Assembly (NCBI RefSeq): GCF_001650875.1
Contig: NZ_LXYI01000009.1
Coordinates: forward strand, 1 to 64,000
From: Sulfitobacter sp. EhC04
GTDB taxonomy: Bacteria > Pseudomonadota > Alphaproteobacteria > Rhodobacterales > Rhodobacteraceae
Length of the DNA: 64,000 nucleotides
Direction: 5' to 3'
Shown: piece by piece, positions 26,161-34,642 of the stretch
How the letters are laid out: each line of letters starts with the position of its first letter
Position numbering within the stretch: position 1 is the stretch's first letter
Translations under genes and position numbers: made by a program
The notes under the pieces: model-generated
What the model was told of the DNA's origin: nothing
The model's database searches: none
What the model saw: only the letters and a program-made list of their open reading frames with translations

Positions 26161-27345
26161 TCAGTTACCCCCGGTAGATGCATTGCCCGCAGCCCCGGCA
26201 CCGCGTTCGGCCTCGATCTGCCGCCAGCGCGCGACATTCTCGTTATGCTCCTCCAGCGTGGTGGCAAAAGCGTGCCCGCCGGTCCCGTCCGCGACAAAGA
26301 ACACGTAATCGCTCTGATCCGGTTGCGCCGCCGCCATCAGGCTGGCACGGCCCGGATTGGCAATCGGCGTGGGCGGCAAGCCGTTGATCACATAGGTGTT
26401 CCACGGCGTCTCCGCGCGCAGTTCCGACCGCCGCAGGCCCCGGCCCAGCACACCCTGCCCCTTGGTGATCCCGTAGATCACCGTCGGGTCGGTCTGCAAC
26501 CGCATGTTCTGGTTCAGCCGGTTCACAAACACCGAGGCCACCTGCCCCCGTTCCTCCGGCACACCGGTCTCCTTCTCGACGATGGAGGCCAAGATCAGCA
26601 GATCTTCGGGGCTGCCGATGGGCAGATCGGGGTCACGCGCTTCCCAGGCTGCGGCGACCAGCACCTCCTGTGCAGCCTCCATCTGTGCCAGGATTTCCCC
26701 CCGGTCATCGCCGGGACGCACCTCATAACTGTCGGGGGCCAGCGCGCCCTCGGGCGGCACATCCGCAATCTCGCCGTCCAGCAAGTCGATGCCCTTCAGC
26801 GCCTCGACCACCTGCCAGCTTGTCACCCCCTCGGCCATGGCAACCCGGAATCTGGTGTCGGCCTTTTCCTTGAGCGTGGTGAAAACCTCCGGCACATCGC
26901 CTTCGCCGGGCGTGAACTCGGCGCGCTCGACAAAACGGTTGGTGGCGGGGTCCAGTTCACGCACCTGCACCGACACCCGGTTCACGCCAACCCGGTAGAC
27001 CACTTCCGTGCCGCAGGTGCTGGCCCCGCCCTTGGTCACGACATCGACAATCTGCGACATCGAGGTGCCCGGCTGCACCAGAAAACTGCCCGCCTTCAAC
27101 TGGCCGGTCTTTTCCTCATAATCCGCCCCGATGCGAAAGATCGCGGCAGAGGAAATCGCACCCTGATCGACCAGATTCTGGCTGACCCGGCGCATGTTGG
27201 ACCCGCGCTCGACCTGCACGCAGATCGCCTGATCCAGCGGCCCTTCAGCCTGGTATTGCGATTTGCCCCACAGGATGACGCCGCCCAGCAGGAACAGCCC
27301 CACAATCAGGAATGTCACTGCGTTGGACGCAATATGTCGCCACAT
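26161..27345 (-). CDS. mltG: Endolytic murein transglycosylase (YceG-like)
   Basis: MltG cuts nascent peptidoglycan glycan strands and sets their length. The 394 residues have a short cytoplasmic N-terminus, one span (AVTFLIVGLFLLGGVILWG), a LysM-like periplasmic region, and the YceG domain with the catalytic Glu in LLILASIVEKETG and conserved VFVNRLNQNMRLQTDPTVIYG and YNTYVINGLPPTPIANPG-type motif (here WNTYVINGLPPTPIANPG). The C-terminus is Gly/Ala-rich. It starts three bases after the fabF stop, so it is co-transcribed with fatty-acid genes, a link also common in other bacteria. Confidence 0.95.
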   Translation of the reverse strand: MWRHIASNAVTFLIVGLFLLGGVILWGKSQYQAEGPLDQAICVQVERGSNMRRVSQNLVDQGAISSAAIFRIGADYEEKTGQLKAGSFLVQPGTSMSQIVDVVTKGGASTCGTEVVYRVGVNRVSVQVRELDPATNRFVERAEFTPGEGDVPEVFTTLKEKADTRFRVAMAEGVTSWQVVEALKGIDLLDGEIADVPPEGALAPDSYEVRPGDDRGEILAQMEAAQEVLVAAAWEARDPDLPIGSPEDLLILASIVEKETGVPEERGQVASVFVNRLNQNMRLQTDPTVIYGITKGQGVLGRGLRRSELRAETPWNTYVINGLPPTPIANPGRASLMAAAQPDQSDYVFFVADGTGGHAFATTLEEHNENVARWRQIEAERGAGAAGNASTGGN

Positions 27346-27348
27346 GAA

Positions 27349-28605
27349 TCAGACCTTTCCGAACAGGACAGAGGCATTTGTCCCGCCGAACCCGAAGGAA
27401 TTGCTCAAGGCGACCTTGATCTCGCGCTCAACCTTCTTGTTGGGTGCAAGGTCAATCGCCGTCTCGACCGCCGGGTTGTCCAGGTTGATCGTCGGCGGCG
27501 CCACCTGATCGCGGATCGCAAGGATCGAGAATATCGCCTCGATCGCGCCCGCAGCACCCAGCAGGTGCCCGGTGGCGGATTTGGTCGATGACATCGTCAC
27601 TTTGCCCGCCGCATCACCCAGCATCCGCTCGACCGCGCCCAATTCGATGGTATCGGCCATGGTCGAAGTGCCATGCGCGTTGATATAGTCGATATCCCCC
27701 GGCTCCAGCCCGGCACCGCGCAGCGCGCTGCGCATCGACCGTTCGGCGCCGTCGCCATCCTCCGCCGGTGCGGTGATGTGATAGGCGTCGCCCGACAACC
27801 CGTATCCCAGAATCTCGGCATAGATCTTGGCACCGCGCGCCTTGGCGTGTTCGTATTCCTCCAGCACCACGATACCGGCACCCTCACCCATCACGAACCC
27901 GTCGCGGTCCTTGTCATAGGGGCGGCTCGCCTTGGTGGGGTCATCGCCCCGCTTTGTGCTCAGTGCCTTGCAGGCGTTGAACCCGGCAATCCCGATCTCG
28001 CAGATCGCCGCCTCGGCCCCGCCTGCGATCATCACATCCGCATCGCCATGCTGGATCAGCCGCGAGGCGTCGCCAATGGCATGCGCCCCGGTGGAGCAGG
28101 CCGTCACAACCGAATGGTTCGGCCCCCGGAACCCGTAGCGAATGCTCACCTGACCGGAAATCAGGTTGATCAGCGCGCCCGGCACAAAGAACGGACTCAC
28201 GCGGCGCGGGCCCTTTTCCTTCATCATGACCGCAGTATTGGCGATGGAATTCAGCCCGCCAATGCCGGAACCGATCAGCACACCCGTCCGCTCAAGGCTC
28301 TCGCGGTCTTCGGGCATCCAGCCGGAATCCTCCACCGCCTGCTGCGCCGCCGCCATGCCGAACAGGATAAAGGTATCAACCTTGCGCTGTTCCTTGGGCT
28401 CCATGTACTTGCCCGCGTCAAAGGTCCCGTCCGACCCATCGCCAAGGGGCACCTCGCAGGCATATTGCGTGATCACATTGCTCGCATCGAAACAGGTAAT
28501 CGGACCCGCCCCTGATTGTCCCGCCAGAAGCCGCGACCAGCTTGCCTCGACCCCATCGGCCATAGGCGTCACCAGCCCCAGTCCCGTCACCACCACTCTG
28601 CGCAT
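27349..28605 (-). CDS. fabF: 3-oxoacyl-ACP synthase II
   Basis: This condensing enzyme extends acyl-ACP with malonyl-ACP. The 418 residues hold the Cys-His-His triad: Cys in VTACSTGAHAIGDA, His in INAHGTSTMADTIE, and His in KSATGHLLGAAGAIEA, plus the terminal SNSFGFGGTNASVLF. The ATG at 28605 gives the normal start MRRVVVTGLGLVTP and has GAGGGGGC upstream; longer in-frame starts are not supported. It is separated from acpP by two unrelated genes. Confidence 0.96.
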   Translation of the reverse strand: MRRVVVTGLGLVTPMADGVEASWSRLLAGQSGAGPITCFDASNVITQYACEVPLGDGSDGTFDAGKYMEPKEQRKVDTFILFGMAAAQQAVEDSGWMPEDRESLERTGVLIGSGIGGLNSIANTAVMMKEKGPRRVSPFFVPGALINLISGQVSIRYGFRGPNHSVVTACSTGAHAIGDASRLIQHGDADVMIAGGAEAAICEIGIAGFNACKALSTKRGDDPTKASRPYDKDRDGFVMGEGAGIVVLEEYEHAKARGAKIYAEILGYGLSGDAYHITAPAEDGDGAERSMRSALRGAGLEPGDIDYINAHGTSTMADTIELGAVERMLGDAAGKVTMSSTKSATGHLLGAAGAIEAIFSILAIRDQVAPPTINLDNPAVETAIDLAPNKKVEREIKVALSNSFGFGGTNASVLFGKV

Positions 28606-28711
28606 CAAATGCCCCCTCATGTCTTTTACAGGGCTATACCTTGGCCAAGGCCCCGTGTTCAAGAGCCGAGGCACCGCTCGGCAGGATCAGGTACGCCGGG
28701 AAGCAGGCGCT

Positions 28712-29122
28712 TCAGCGCAGAAAAAGCACCAGCAGGACAAGGCCATAGCTCATTTCAACGACAAAGCACCCCAGCGTGTTCAGCGATTTCAGCGGCGCGC
28801 CGTGCTGCAGGCGTCGGATCAGATGCCAGATGCCCTGCGCAAAGATCGTCGCGACAATCAGCACCGCCGAGGTGACGAGCCCAAAGACAACCCCGCAGAT
28901 CAGAACCGAGGACATCAGGGTTTCCGGCCCCAGCGGCGGGCGGCGGCCATGAGTTTCGGCCAGATAGGTCAGGTTGACGTAGATCGAAAAGGCGGCAGCA
29001 GTCAGCCAGATATGCGGCCCGGCCAGCGGCAGTTGCGGCACCATGACCAAAGTCAGGTAAAGCGCGCAGGCCGATACAAGCAGATGCTGTTTGTGCCGCA
29101 GAAATTCCGAGAAAGAGAGCAT
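28712..29122 (-). CDS. Small integral membrane protein, unknown
   Basis: 136 residues with about four hydrophobic segments: HLLVSACALYLTLVMVP, IWLTAAAFSIYVNLTYL, MSSVLICGVVFGLVTSAVLIVATIFA, and CFVVEMSYGLVLLVLFL. Loops are short, with a basic one (HLIRRLQHG) and AETHGRRPPLGPE. I do not recognise the family. It sits between the GNAT gene and fabF on the same strand, with about 100 bases on either side, so it may be transcribed with the fab genes. A ribosome site (gaaaggacc on the opposite text) is not convincing. Confidence 0.6.
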   Translation of the reverse strand: MLSFSEFLRHKQHLLVSACALYLTLVMVPQLPLAGPHIWLTAAAFSIYVNLTYLAETHGRRPPLGPETLMSSVLICGVVFGLVTSAVLIVATIFAQGIWHLIRRLQHGAPLKSLNTLGCFVVEMSYGLVLLVLFLR

Positions 29123-29231
29123 GAGCGAAAGGACCTTGATTGCCTATACGTGAAAAACTGCCAGCATGGGGGCCGTGCAACAAGTCAGGCAAACCTTACC
29201 CTTGCGCGGTTTCCCGTGGCTGAACAATCCT

Positions 29232-29765
29232 TCATACCGGGGGCCCTTTGCGGGTCAGCAGAACCACCGGATCGCCATCCATCTCGGTCTCGCGCAGCGC
29301 GGTATAGCCAAGTATCTCGGCAATCCGCAGCGACCCTTCATTGTCCGGGGTGATCATGCAAACCGTCCGGCCCACCACCACCCGGTCGAACCAATCATGT
29401 GCCGCCTGCGCCGCCTCAAGCCCCAGCCCGCGCCCCTGCGCACCGGGTTCCAACACCCAGCCCGCCTCTGGAAACGGATCAAAATCATCGCCCAATCCCC
29501 TGGAACCAAAGAAGAAACCCGTTTGTCCGGACATTTCGGGCTGGCGATGTATCTGGATCGCCCATTGCCCGAAACCCGCGATCTGCCAATGCCCCGCATT
29601 GCGCAGGAACGCATCCCAGGACCGTGTCTTGGGCCAGGGCTTGCCGGAAATATGGGTGACGACCGCCGGGGTCGCCCAGATCTCCGCAAAACGCGGAAAA
29701 TCCTCGCGCCGCATGGCACGCAGGGTCAACCGGTGGGTATTGATCGTCGGAACATTGCGGGACAT
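29232..29765 (-). CDS. GNAT family N-acetyltransferase (RimJ/RimL-like)
   Basis: 177 residues of the acetyltransferase_3 type: TINTHRLTLRAMRREDFPRFAEIWATP at the start, GFFFGSRGLGDDFDPFPEAGWVLEPGAQGRGLGLEAAQAAHDWF with the acetyl-CoA loop GRGLGLEA, and MITPDNEGSLRIAEILGY. Members acetylate protein N-termini or small amines; the substrate here is unknown. ATG 29765 is preferred because upstream sequence in the same frame lacks family features and overlaps the acpP terminator. Confidence 0.85.
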   Translation of the reverse strand: MSRNVPTINTHRLTLRAMRREDFPRFAEIWATPAVVTHISGKPWPKTRSWDAFLRNAGHWQIAGFGQWAIQIHRQPEMSGQTGFFFGSRGLGDDFDPFPEAGWVLEPGAQGRGLGLEAAQAAHDWFDRVVVGRTVCMITPDNEGSLRIAEILGYTALRETEMDGDPVVLLTRKGPPV

Positions 29766-29854
29766 GCGGTGAATAACTTTCACTCTTGAGAACTGCCTGA
29801 ACGCACATTGGCAAATGCCCGTGCTGCTTCGCAACCCCCGCTGCACCGCAGAAA

Positions 29855-29891
29855 CGAAAAACGGCGTCAATCCGCAGAGGATGACGCCGTT
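29855..29891 (-). terminator. Rho-independent terminator after acpP
   Basis: aacggcgtca (29860-29869) and tgacgccgtt (29882-29891) form a perfect ten-pair stem. On the minus strand it is followed by tttttcg. It isolates acpP from the genes downstream. Confidence 0.85.
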
Positions 29892-29931
29892 CAATGGTTT
29901 TCAGCCGCGGCCATGCCGCTGGCGCATGGAC

Positions 29932-30165
29932 TCAGGAAGCTTCCTTGATGAACTTCACCGCGTCGCCGAAGGTCTGGATGTTCTCGGCTGCGTCATCGGG
30001 AATCTCGATGCCGAACTCTTCTTCGAACGCCATCACCAGCTCGACGGTGTCGAGGCTGTCGGCACCCAGATCGTCGATGAACGACGCATTCTCGGTGACT
30101 TTGTCCTCTTCAACACCAAGGTGTTCCACAACGATCTTTTTTACGCGGTCTGCGACGTCGCTCAT
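29932..30165 (-). CDS. acpP: Acyl carrier protein
   Basis: 77 residues, very acidic, with the phosphopantetheine attachment serine Ser37 in [18 protein letters not shown]. It carries acyl chains for FabD, FabG and FabF, all encoded nearby. It has its own 311-base upstream region and its own terminator, so it is probably made from a separate strong promoter. Confidence 0.97.
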   Translation of the reverse strand: MSDVADRVKKIVVEHLGVEEDKVTENASFIDDLGADSLDTVELVMAFEEEFGIEIPDDAAENIQTFGDAVKFIKEAS

Positions 30166-30476
30166 AATAAGTCCTCATGTCTTCCGAAGGTCGGTATGAC
30201 CCCCATTTAAACTAGCCTCGTGCTGATGTTCAGCGGTTGGCGGATGCCCCGTTTCCGAAGCGGCTCTGACCCTTGTTCGCACAAGGCCCATAGGGCACGC
30301 AAGCACCCCCTTTTACGATTCTGCGCCCCCTTTAGCACATGACGCATGACACGCAAATGTTATTACGGCGTCCGGTCTTTACCCAAAGACAGATCACATC
30401 GCCAATGTCCCGAGAGCGCCTGGCGCGGCGGGGTATTGGCAATTCAGGGTCAAGGCCGGACGCCATAGGCGCAGGG
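30166..30476. other. acpP upstream region
   Basis: This 311-base gap between fabG and acpP holds no gene I can support. A nine-base inverted repeat, ggcgtccgg (30367-30375) and ccggacgcc (30456-30464), spans 80 bases. The acpP promoter must lie here, but no -35/-10 pair is certain. Confidence 0.4.
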
Positions 30477-31214
30477 TCACAACATGGCCATGCCGCCGTT
30501 GACGTGCAAGGTGGTGCCGGTCAGATAAGCGGCTTCTTCGCTGCTGAGATAGACAACCGCGCCCGCGATTTCCGCCGCTGTACCCATCCGGCCCGCAGGG
30601 ATTTGCCCCATGATTCCAGACTTCTGGTCGTCGGTCAGCTTGTCGGTCATGGCCGTGGTAATGAACCCAGGCGCCACCGCATTCACGGTGATGCCACGGC
30701 TCGCGACCTCATAGGCCAGGGATTTTGACATGCCCACCATGCCCGCCTTGGACGCAGCGTAATTTGCCTGACCGGGGTTGCCGGTGGCCCCCACCACGCT
30801 TGAGATATTCACGATCCGGCCCCAGCGCGATTTCATCATGCCGCGAATGACGCCTTTGCACAGCTTGAAGGTGGCCGTCAGGTTCACATCCAGCACCGAC
30901 TGCCATTCGTCGTCCGACATCCGCATGAACAGGTTGTCACGGGTGATGCCCGCGTTGTTCACCAGAATATCGACCGATCCCATCGCCTCAGCCGCCTGTT
31001 TCGGCAGGGCATCCACCGCCGCCATGTCGCTCAGGTTGCAGGGCAGCACATGGGCGCGTTCGCCCAGTTCCGCCTGCAGCGCCTCCAGCGGCTCGGTCCG
31101 GGTGCCGGACAGGCCAACGGTCGCCCCCTGCGCATGCAACTGCCGCGCGATCTCGGTGCCGATGCCCCCGGACGCACCTGTGATCAGCGCATTTTTTCCT
31201 GTCAGATCAAACAT
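30477..31214 (-). CDS. fabG: 3-oxoacyl-ACP reductase
   Basis: An NADPH-dependent SDR that reduces 3-oxoacyl-ACP. The 245 residues show the cofactor loop TGASGGIG, NNAGITRDNLFMRMSDDEW, catalytic Ser in VNISSVVGATGNPGQANYAASKAGM with Tyr and Lys, and the C-terminal AYLTGTTLHVNGGMAML. All are canonical for FabG rather than a generic SDR. It lies 18 bases after the ClpP-fold lipoprotein gene and is probably co-transcribed with fabD and the two small genes between them. Confidence 0.96.
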   Translation of the reverse strand: MFDLTGKNALITGASGGIGTEIARQLHAQGATVGLSGTRTEPLEALQAELGERAHVLPCNLSDMAAVDALPKQAAEAMGSVDILVNNAGITRDNLFMRMSDDEWQSVLDVNLTATFKLCKGVIRGMMKSRWGRIVNISSVVGATGNPGQANYAASKAGMVGMSKSLAYEVASRGITVNAVAPGFITTAMTDKLTDDQKSGIMGQIPAGRMGTAAEIAGAVVYLSSEEAAYLTGTTLHVNGGMAML

Positions 31215-31232
31215 ATATCTTCCTTCTTGTGG

Positions 31233-31814
31233 TCAATTCGCAATCGGCCCCGTCAACAGGCCATAGCGGGCAATCTCGCCCGGTGTCATTTCATGTATCC
31301 CGTCCGAGGGGGCGGCCTGCAAGGTAAACCAGTAAAACGCATCGCTGCCCAGCATGTCACGGACATAGGCCGCATTGGCCCGATGCTCCGGCGCATCCGC
31401 AGCATAGCTGGCCCCTTCGCCAAATCCATCGGCCCATGAATGCACGCCTATCACGGCCCCGCCCTGCATCGTACGCGAGGTGCCAGCCAGAAACAAATCC
31501 ACCGCCCCCGAGTAAATCGCGCTCCGGGCCTCCAGATGTGTGTCCAGACCCCGTTCGCGGATCAGATAACCCATGCGCAACACCGCCTGATCGTCGAGAG
31601 ACCCCTGCATCACGCGCGGCACCACCTCCGCCACCTGCGGGTTGGCGTCCAGCAGTTCCACGAAATTGGCAGGCGTCCGGCTGGTGATCTCTCCGCTGAT
31701 AAACAGCCGCGCGCCCGTAACCTCCATCCGGGTGCGGTCCACTGCGTTGTCGGCAATGGCACAGGCCCCCAGCACCAGAGCCAACAGCCCGATCAGCGGG
31801 CGAACCGCCCTCAC
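31233..31814 (-). CDS. Putative lipoprotein with ClpP/crotonase-like fold
   Basis: 193 residues. The N-terminus (MRAVRPLIGLLALVLGACAIAD) has a lipobox LGAC, so this is probably a lipoprotein anchored at Cys18. The mature part has the pattern of COG3904-like periplasmic proteins: VTGARLFISGEIT, then ARSAIYSGAVDLFLAGTSRTMQGGAVIGVHSWADGFG, where the Ser in YSGA sits at the ClpP-type nucleophile position. A proteolytic activity is possible but unproven. The GTG start at 31814 overlaps the previous stop (GTGA). Confidence 0.65.
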   Translation of the reverse strand: MRAVRPLIGLLALVLGACAIADNAVDRTRMEVTGARLFISGEITSRTPANFVELLDANPQVAEVVPRVMQGSLDDQAVLRMGYLIRERGLDTHLEARSAIYSGAVDLFLAGTSRTMQGGAVIGVHSWADGFGEGASYAADAPEHRANAAYVRDMLGSDAFYWFTLQAAPSDGIHEMTPGEIARYGLLTGPIAN

Positions 31815-32215
31815 GCTTGCATCACCGTCGGCGTCCGTTCCCCAAGAATATATCGCAGCACATCAACATAATCGAACGCCAGCGAAATCAGGATCGTGAC
31901 CAGCACCACCCAGATGATGCGCCGGGGCCAGACCGGCATGTCCGGGCGGCGCGCCTGCGCAACCAGAAAGATCGCCACCGGCGTCCAGAACAGCACATGC
32001 GGCAGCCCAAGCAGCTTTACATACCCCATCTGGCCATACATCCAGTTGATCGCCAATCCCGCCAACACACTTGCTGACAGCGTCACCGCTCCGGTCAGAC
32101 GCGACGCCCGCCAGATCAGCAGGACCGCCGGCAAAACAAAGGCTCCGATGAACAACCAGTTCACCCACAGGAAAACCCAGGTCGGTTGCTGGGCCAACGC
32201 TTCGTCAAAGCTCAT
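31811..32215 (-). CDS. Integral membrane protein, unknown
   Basis: 134 residues with four or five spans: WVFLWVNWLFIGAFVLPAVLLIW, VTLSASVLAGLAINWMYG, VLFWTPVAIFLVAQ, and IIWVVLVTILISLAFDYVDVLRYIL. I do not recognise the family. ATG 32215 is chosen because GGAGGTG lies six bases upstream. It overlaps the ClpP-fold lipoprotein gene by four bases, and both lie between fabD and fabG, so the two products may work together at the inner membrane. Confidence 0.7.
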   Translation of the reverse strand: MSFDEALAQQPTWVFLWVNWLFIGAFVLPAVLLIWRASRLTGAVTLSASVLAGLAINWMYGQMGYVKLLGLPHVLFWTPVAIFLVAQARRPDMPVWPRRIIWVVLVTILISLAFDYVDVLRYILGERTPTVMQA

Positions 32216-32280
32216 TTGCACACCTCCATCGTTGATAGACACGGGGCCGCCGACAGGTCATCGGCACCCCGCCTGCCGTC

Positions 32281-33213
32281 TCAGGCGTCTTTCAGCGCGG
32301 CCACATCCTCGGGCGTGCCGACCGCGCGGCAGGTGCTGTCCCTGGCGATGCGGCGGATCATGCCGGACAATGCCTTGCCTGCACCGATCTCCCAGAACTC
32401 GGTCACGCCCTGGGCCGCCATCCATTCCACCGACGACCGCCAGCGCACCCGGCCTGTCACCTGCTCGACCAGCAGTTCGCGGATGCGCCCCGCATCCGTC
32501 ACGCTGGTCGCCAGGACATTGGCCACCAGCGGCACCACGGGATCATTCATCTGAACCTCACCCAACGCGCGGGCCATCTCGTCTGCGGCAGGCTGCATCA
32601 GCGCACAATGGAACGGGGCAGAGACCGGCAGCGGCAATGCGCGCTTGGCGCCTGCTTCCTTGGCCAGCACCACGGCGCGCTCAATCGCCGCCTTGCTGCC
32701 TGACAGCACGTTCTGGCTGGGGTCGTTTTCATTGGCCAACTGGCAGACATCGCCTTGCGCCGCCTCTGCCGCCACTTTCTCGGCGGCCTCCGCGTCCAGC
32801 CCCAGAACGGCGGCCATCGCCCCCTGACCCACCGGCACCGCTGCCTGCATCGCGCGGCCCCGGATGCGCAGCAACCGCGCCGTATCGGCCAGTGACAAGG
32901 TGCCCGCCGCACAAAGCGCGGAATATTCGCCCAGCGAATGCCCCGCGACAAAGGCCGCGCGGTCCAGGTCAAAACCTTCAGCCCGCATCGCGGCAAGTGC
33001 GGCCATCGAAGTCGCCATCAGCGCGGGCTGGGCGTTTTCGGTCAGGGTCAGCGCCTCTGCCTCGCCCTCCCAGATCAGCGCCGAGAGTTTCTCTCCCAGC
33101 GCGTCATCCACCGCGTCGAACACCGCCCGCGCCTCGGGGTAGCTGTCGGCCAGCGCCTTGCCCATCCCGATGGTCTGTGCGCCCTGCCCTGGAAATACGA
33201 ATGCGATGCTCAT
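32281..33213 (-). CDS. fabD: Malonyl-CoA:ACP transacylase
   Basis: FabD loads malonate onto ACP. The 310 residues start with AFVFPGQGAQTIGMGKAL, carry the nucleophile in GHSLGEYSALCAAG, and the second catalytic His in LPVSAPFHCALMQPAA. The ATG at 33213 matches family starts; the open frame continues upstream but across the divergent promoter. It is the first gene of the fab block and is divergent from the cytochrome b561-YceI gene. Confidence 0.96.
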   Translation of the reverse strand: MSIAFVFPGQGAQTIGMGKALADSYPEARAVFDAVDDALGEKLSALIWEGEAEALTLTENAQPALMATSMAALAAMRAEGFDLDRAAFVAGHSLGEYSALCAAGTLSLADTARLLRIRGRAMQAAVPVGQGAMAAVLGLDAEAAEKVAAEAAQGDVCQLANENDPSQNVLSGSKAAIERAVVLAKEAGAKRALPLPVSAPFHCALMQPAADEMARALGEVQMNDPVVPLVANVLATSVTDAGRIRELLVEQVTGRVRWRSSVEWMAAQGVTEFWEIGAGKALSGMIRRIARDSTCRAVGTPEDVAALKDA

Positions 33214-33372
33214 CTTGGCCTCCCCTTTTGTTGGCATCGGGTCTAGCCTGCGCAGCCAGCCGGAACAAGCCCGCAGCGCATCGCGCATGGCTGCACAGCG
33301 GGCCTGCATCAATTGGCATTGCCCCTGCGCCGACAGCCCGTATTTATGCGCGAAACCAGACCGGAGACCGAC

Positions 33373-34578
33373 ATGCCACTGACCAACACCCAGATCCGCT
33401 ATGGCGGTGTCACAAAAACCTTTCACTGGCTGACCGCGCTGCTGATCCTGTCCCTGATTGTCCTGGGCCTGGTGGCAGAGGACCTGCCCTATGACACAGA
33501 CGCCGAACTGGCCCGCAAGGCCTGGATGTTTTCCTTGCACAAGACCCTTGGCGTGCTTGTCTTTTTCGTCGCCCTCGCGCGCATCCTCTGGGCGGTCAGC
33601 CAGCCCAAGCCCGGCCTGCTGAATGCCGACAAAAAGGCCGAAAGCTTTCTGGCCGAACTGGTGCACTGGCTGCTTTATGGCGCGCTGGTGATCGTGCCGT
33701 TGTCGGGCTGGATCGGCCATGCCGCCGCCTCCGGCTTTGCGCCGATCTGGTGGCCGCTGGGACAAAACCTGCCGCTGGTGCCCAAATCCACCAGTGTGGA
33801 GCATTTTTTTGGCGCGGTTCACTATTTCGCGGGCCGTGTCCTGATCGGGGCGATCCTGCTGCATATGGCCGGGGCGCTGAAACATCACTTCATCGACCGC
33901 GACAGCACCCTGCGGCGCATGTTGCCGGGCGAAGCACCGGTTGGCCCGCTGCCGCAGGCCAGCCACAGCGCGGCACCCGTGGTGGCCGCCCTTGCGATCT
34001 GGTGCGCGGCCCTTGGCCTTGCCGTGGCCACGGCGCAGGGCGCGGATGGGGCAGAACCCGCCAGCCCGGCCCTGGCTGAGGTCGCCTCCGACTGGCAGGT
34101 GCAGGAGGGCAGCATCGCGATCAGCGTGACCCAGTTCGGATCAGAGGTCGACGGCAGCTTTGATGACTGGACCGCCGCAATAACCTTTGACGATACGCAG
34201 ATGATCGGCGTCGTGGGCGATGTCACCGCCACCATATCCATCCCCTCGCTGACGTTGGGTTCGGTCACCAAACAGGCCCTGGGTGCCGATTTCTTTGCCG
34301 CCGACACCTTTCCCACAGCCACCTTCAACGCGCAGATCCAACATGCCAGCGACGGCTACGAAGCGGTCGGCACCCTGACCATCAAGGACAGGTCGGTGCC
34401 GCTGACCCTGCCCTTCGGGCTGGCGATCACCGACGACACCGCCGAGATGCGGGCGGATGTGACCCTGGACCGGCGCGACTTTGGCATTGGCGACAACATG
34501 CCCAAGGAGGACAGCCTGGCCTTTGCCGTGGCTGTCGCGATCCGGCTGACCGCAACCCGCGCGGCAGCGGGCGAATAA
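33373..34578 (+). CDS. Cytochrome b561-YceI fusion protein
   Basis: A 401-residue two-domain protein. Residues 1-180 form a four-helix b561/DUF4405-type haem membrane domain: FHWLTALLILSL, LHKTLGVLVFFVALARILWAV, LVHWLLYGALVIVPLSGWIGH, FFGAVHYFAGRVLIGAILLHMAGALKHH, with His pairs suited to two b haems. After a linker and a fifth span (VVAALAIWCAALGLAVATAQG), residues 235-395 form a periplasmic YceI lipocalin-like domain (ITVTQFGSEVDGSF-type, FFAADTFPTATF, LPFGLAI). YceI proteins bind isoprenoid quinones, so quinone-linked electron transfer is inferred. Confidence 0.88.
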   Translation: MPLTNTQIRYGGVTKTFHWLTALLILSLIVLGLVAEDLPYDTDAELARKAWMFSLHKTLGVLVFFVALARILWAVSQPKPGLLNADKKAESFLAELVHWLLYGALVIVPLSGWIGHAAASGFAPIWWPLGQNLPLVPKSTSVEHFFGAVHYFAGRVLIGAILLHMAGALKHHFIDRDSTLRRMLPGEAPVGPLPQASHSAAPVVAALAIWCAALGLAVATAQGADGAEPASPALAEVASDWQVQEGSIAISVTQFGSEVDGSFDDWTAAITFDDTQMIGVVGDVTATISIPSLTLGSVTKQALGADFFAADTFPTATFNAQIQHASDGYEAVGTLTIKDRSVPLTLPFGLAITDDTAEMRADVTLDRRDFGIGDNMPKEDSLAFAVAVAIRLTATRAAAGE

Positions 34579-34590
34579 CCACCCGGATGC

Positions 34591-34620
34591 AAAAAGGCCG
34601 GGGATCATCCCCGGCCTTTC
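34591..34620. terminator. Bidirectional terminator between two YceI genes
   Basis: aaaaaggccgggg atca tccccggccttt has a perfect GC stem with A-run and T-run flanks. It serves both the b561-YceI fusion gene (plus) and the stand-alone YceI gene (minus). Confidence 0.88.
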
Positions 34621-34642
34621 GCATTCTTCCTGTGCAGGACGA

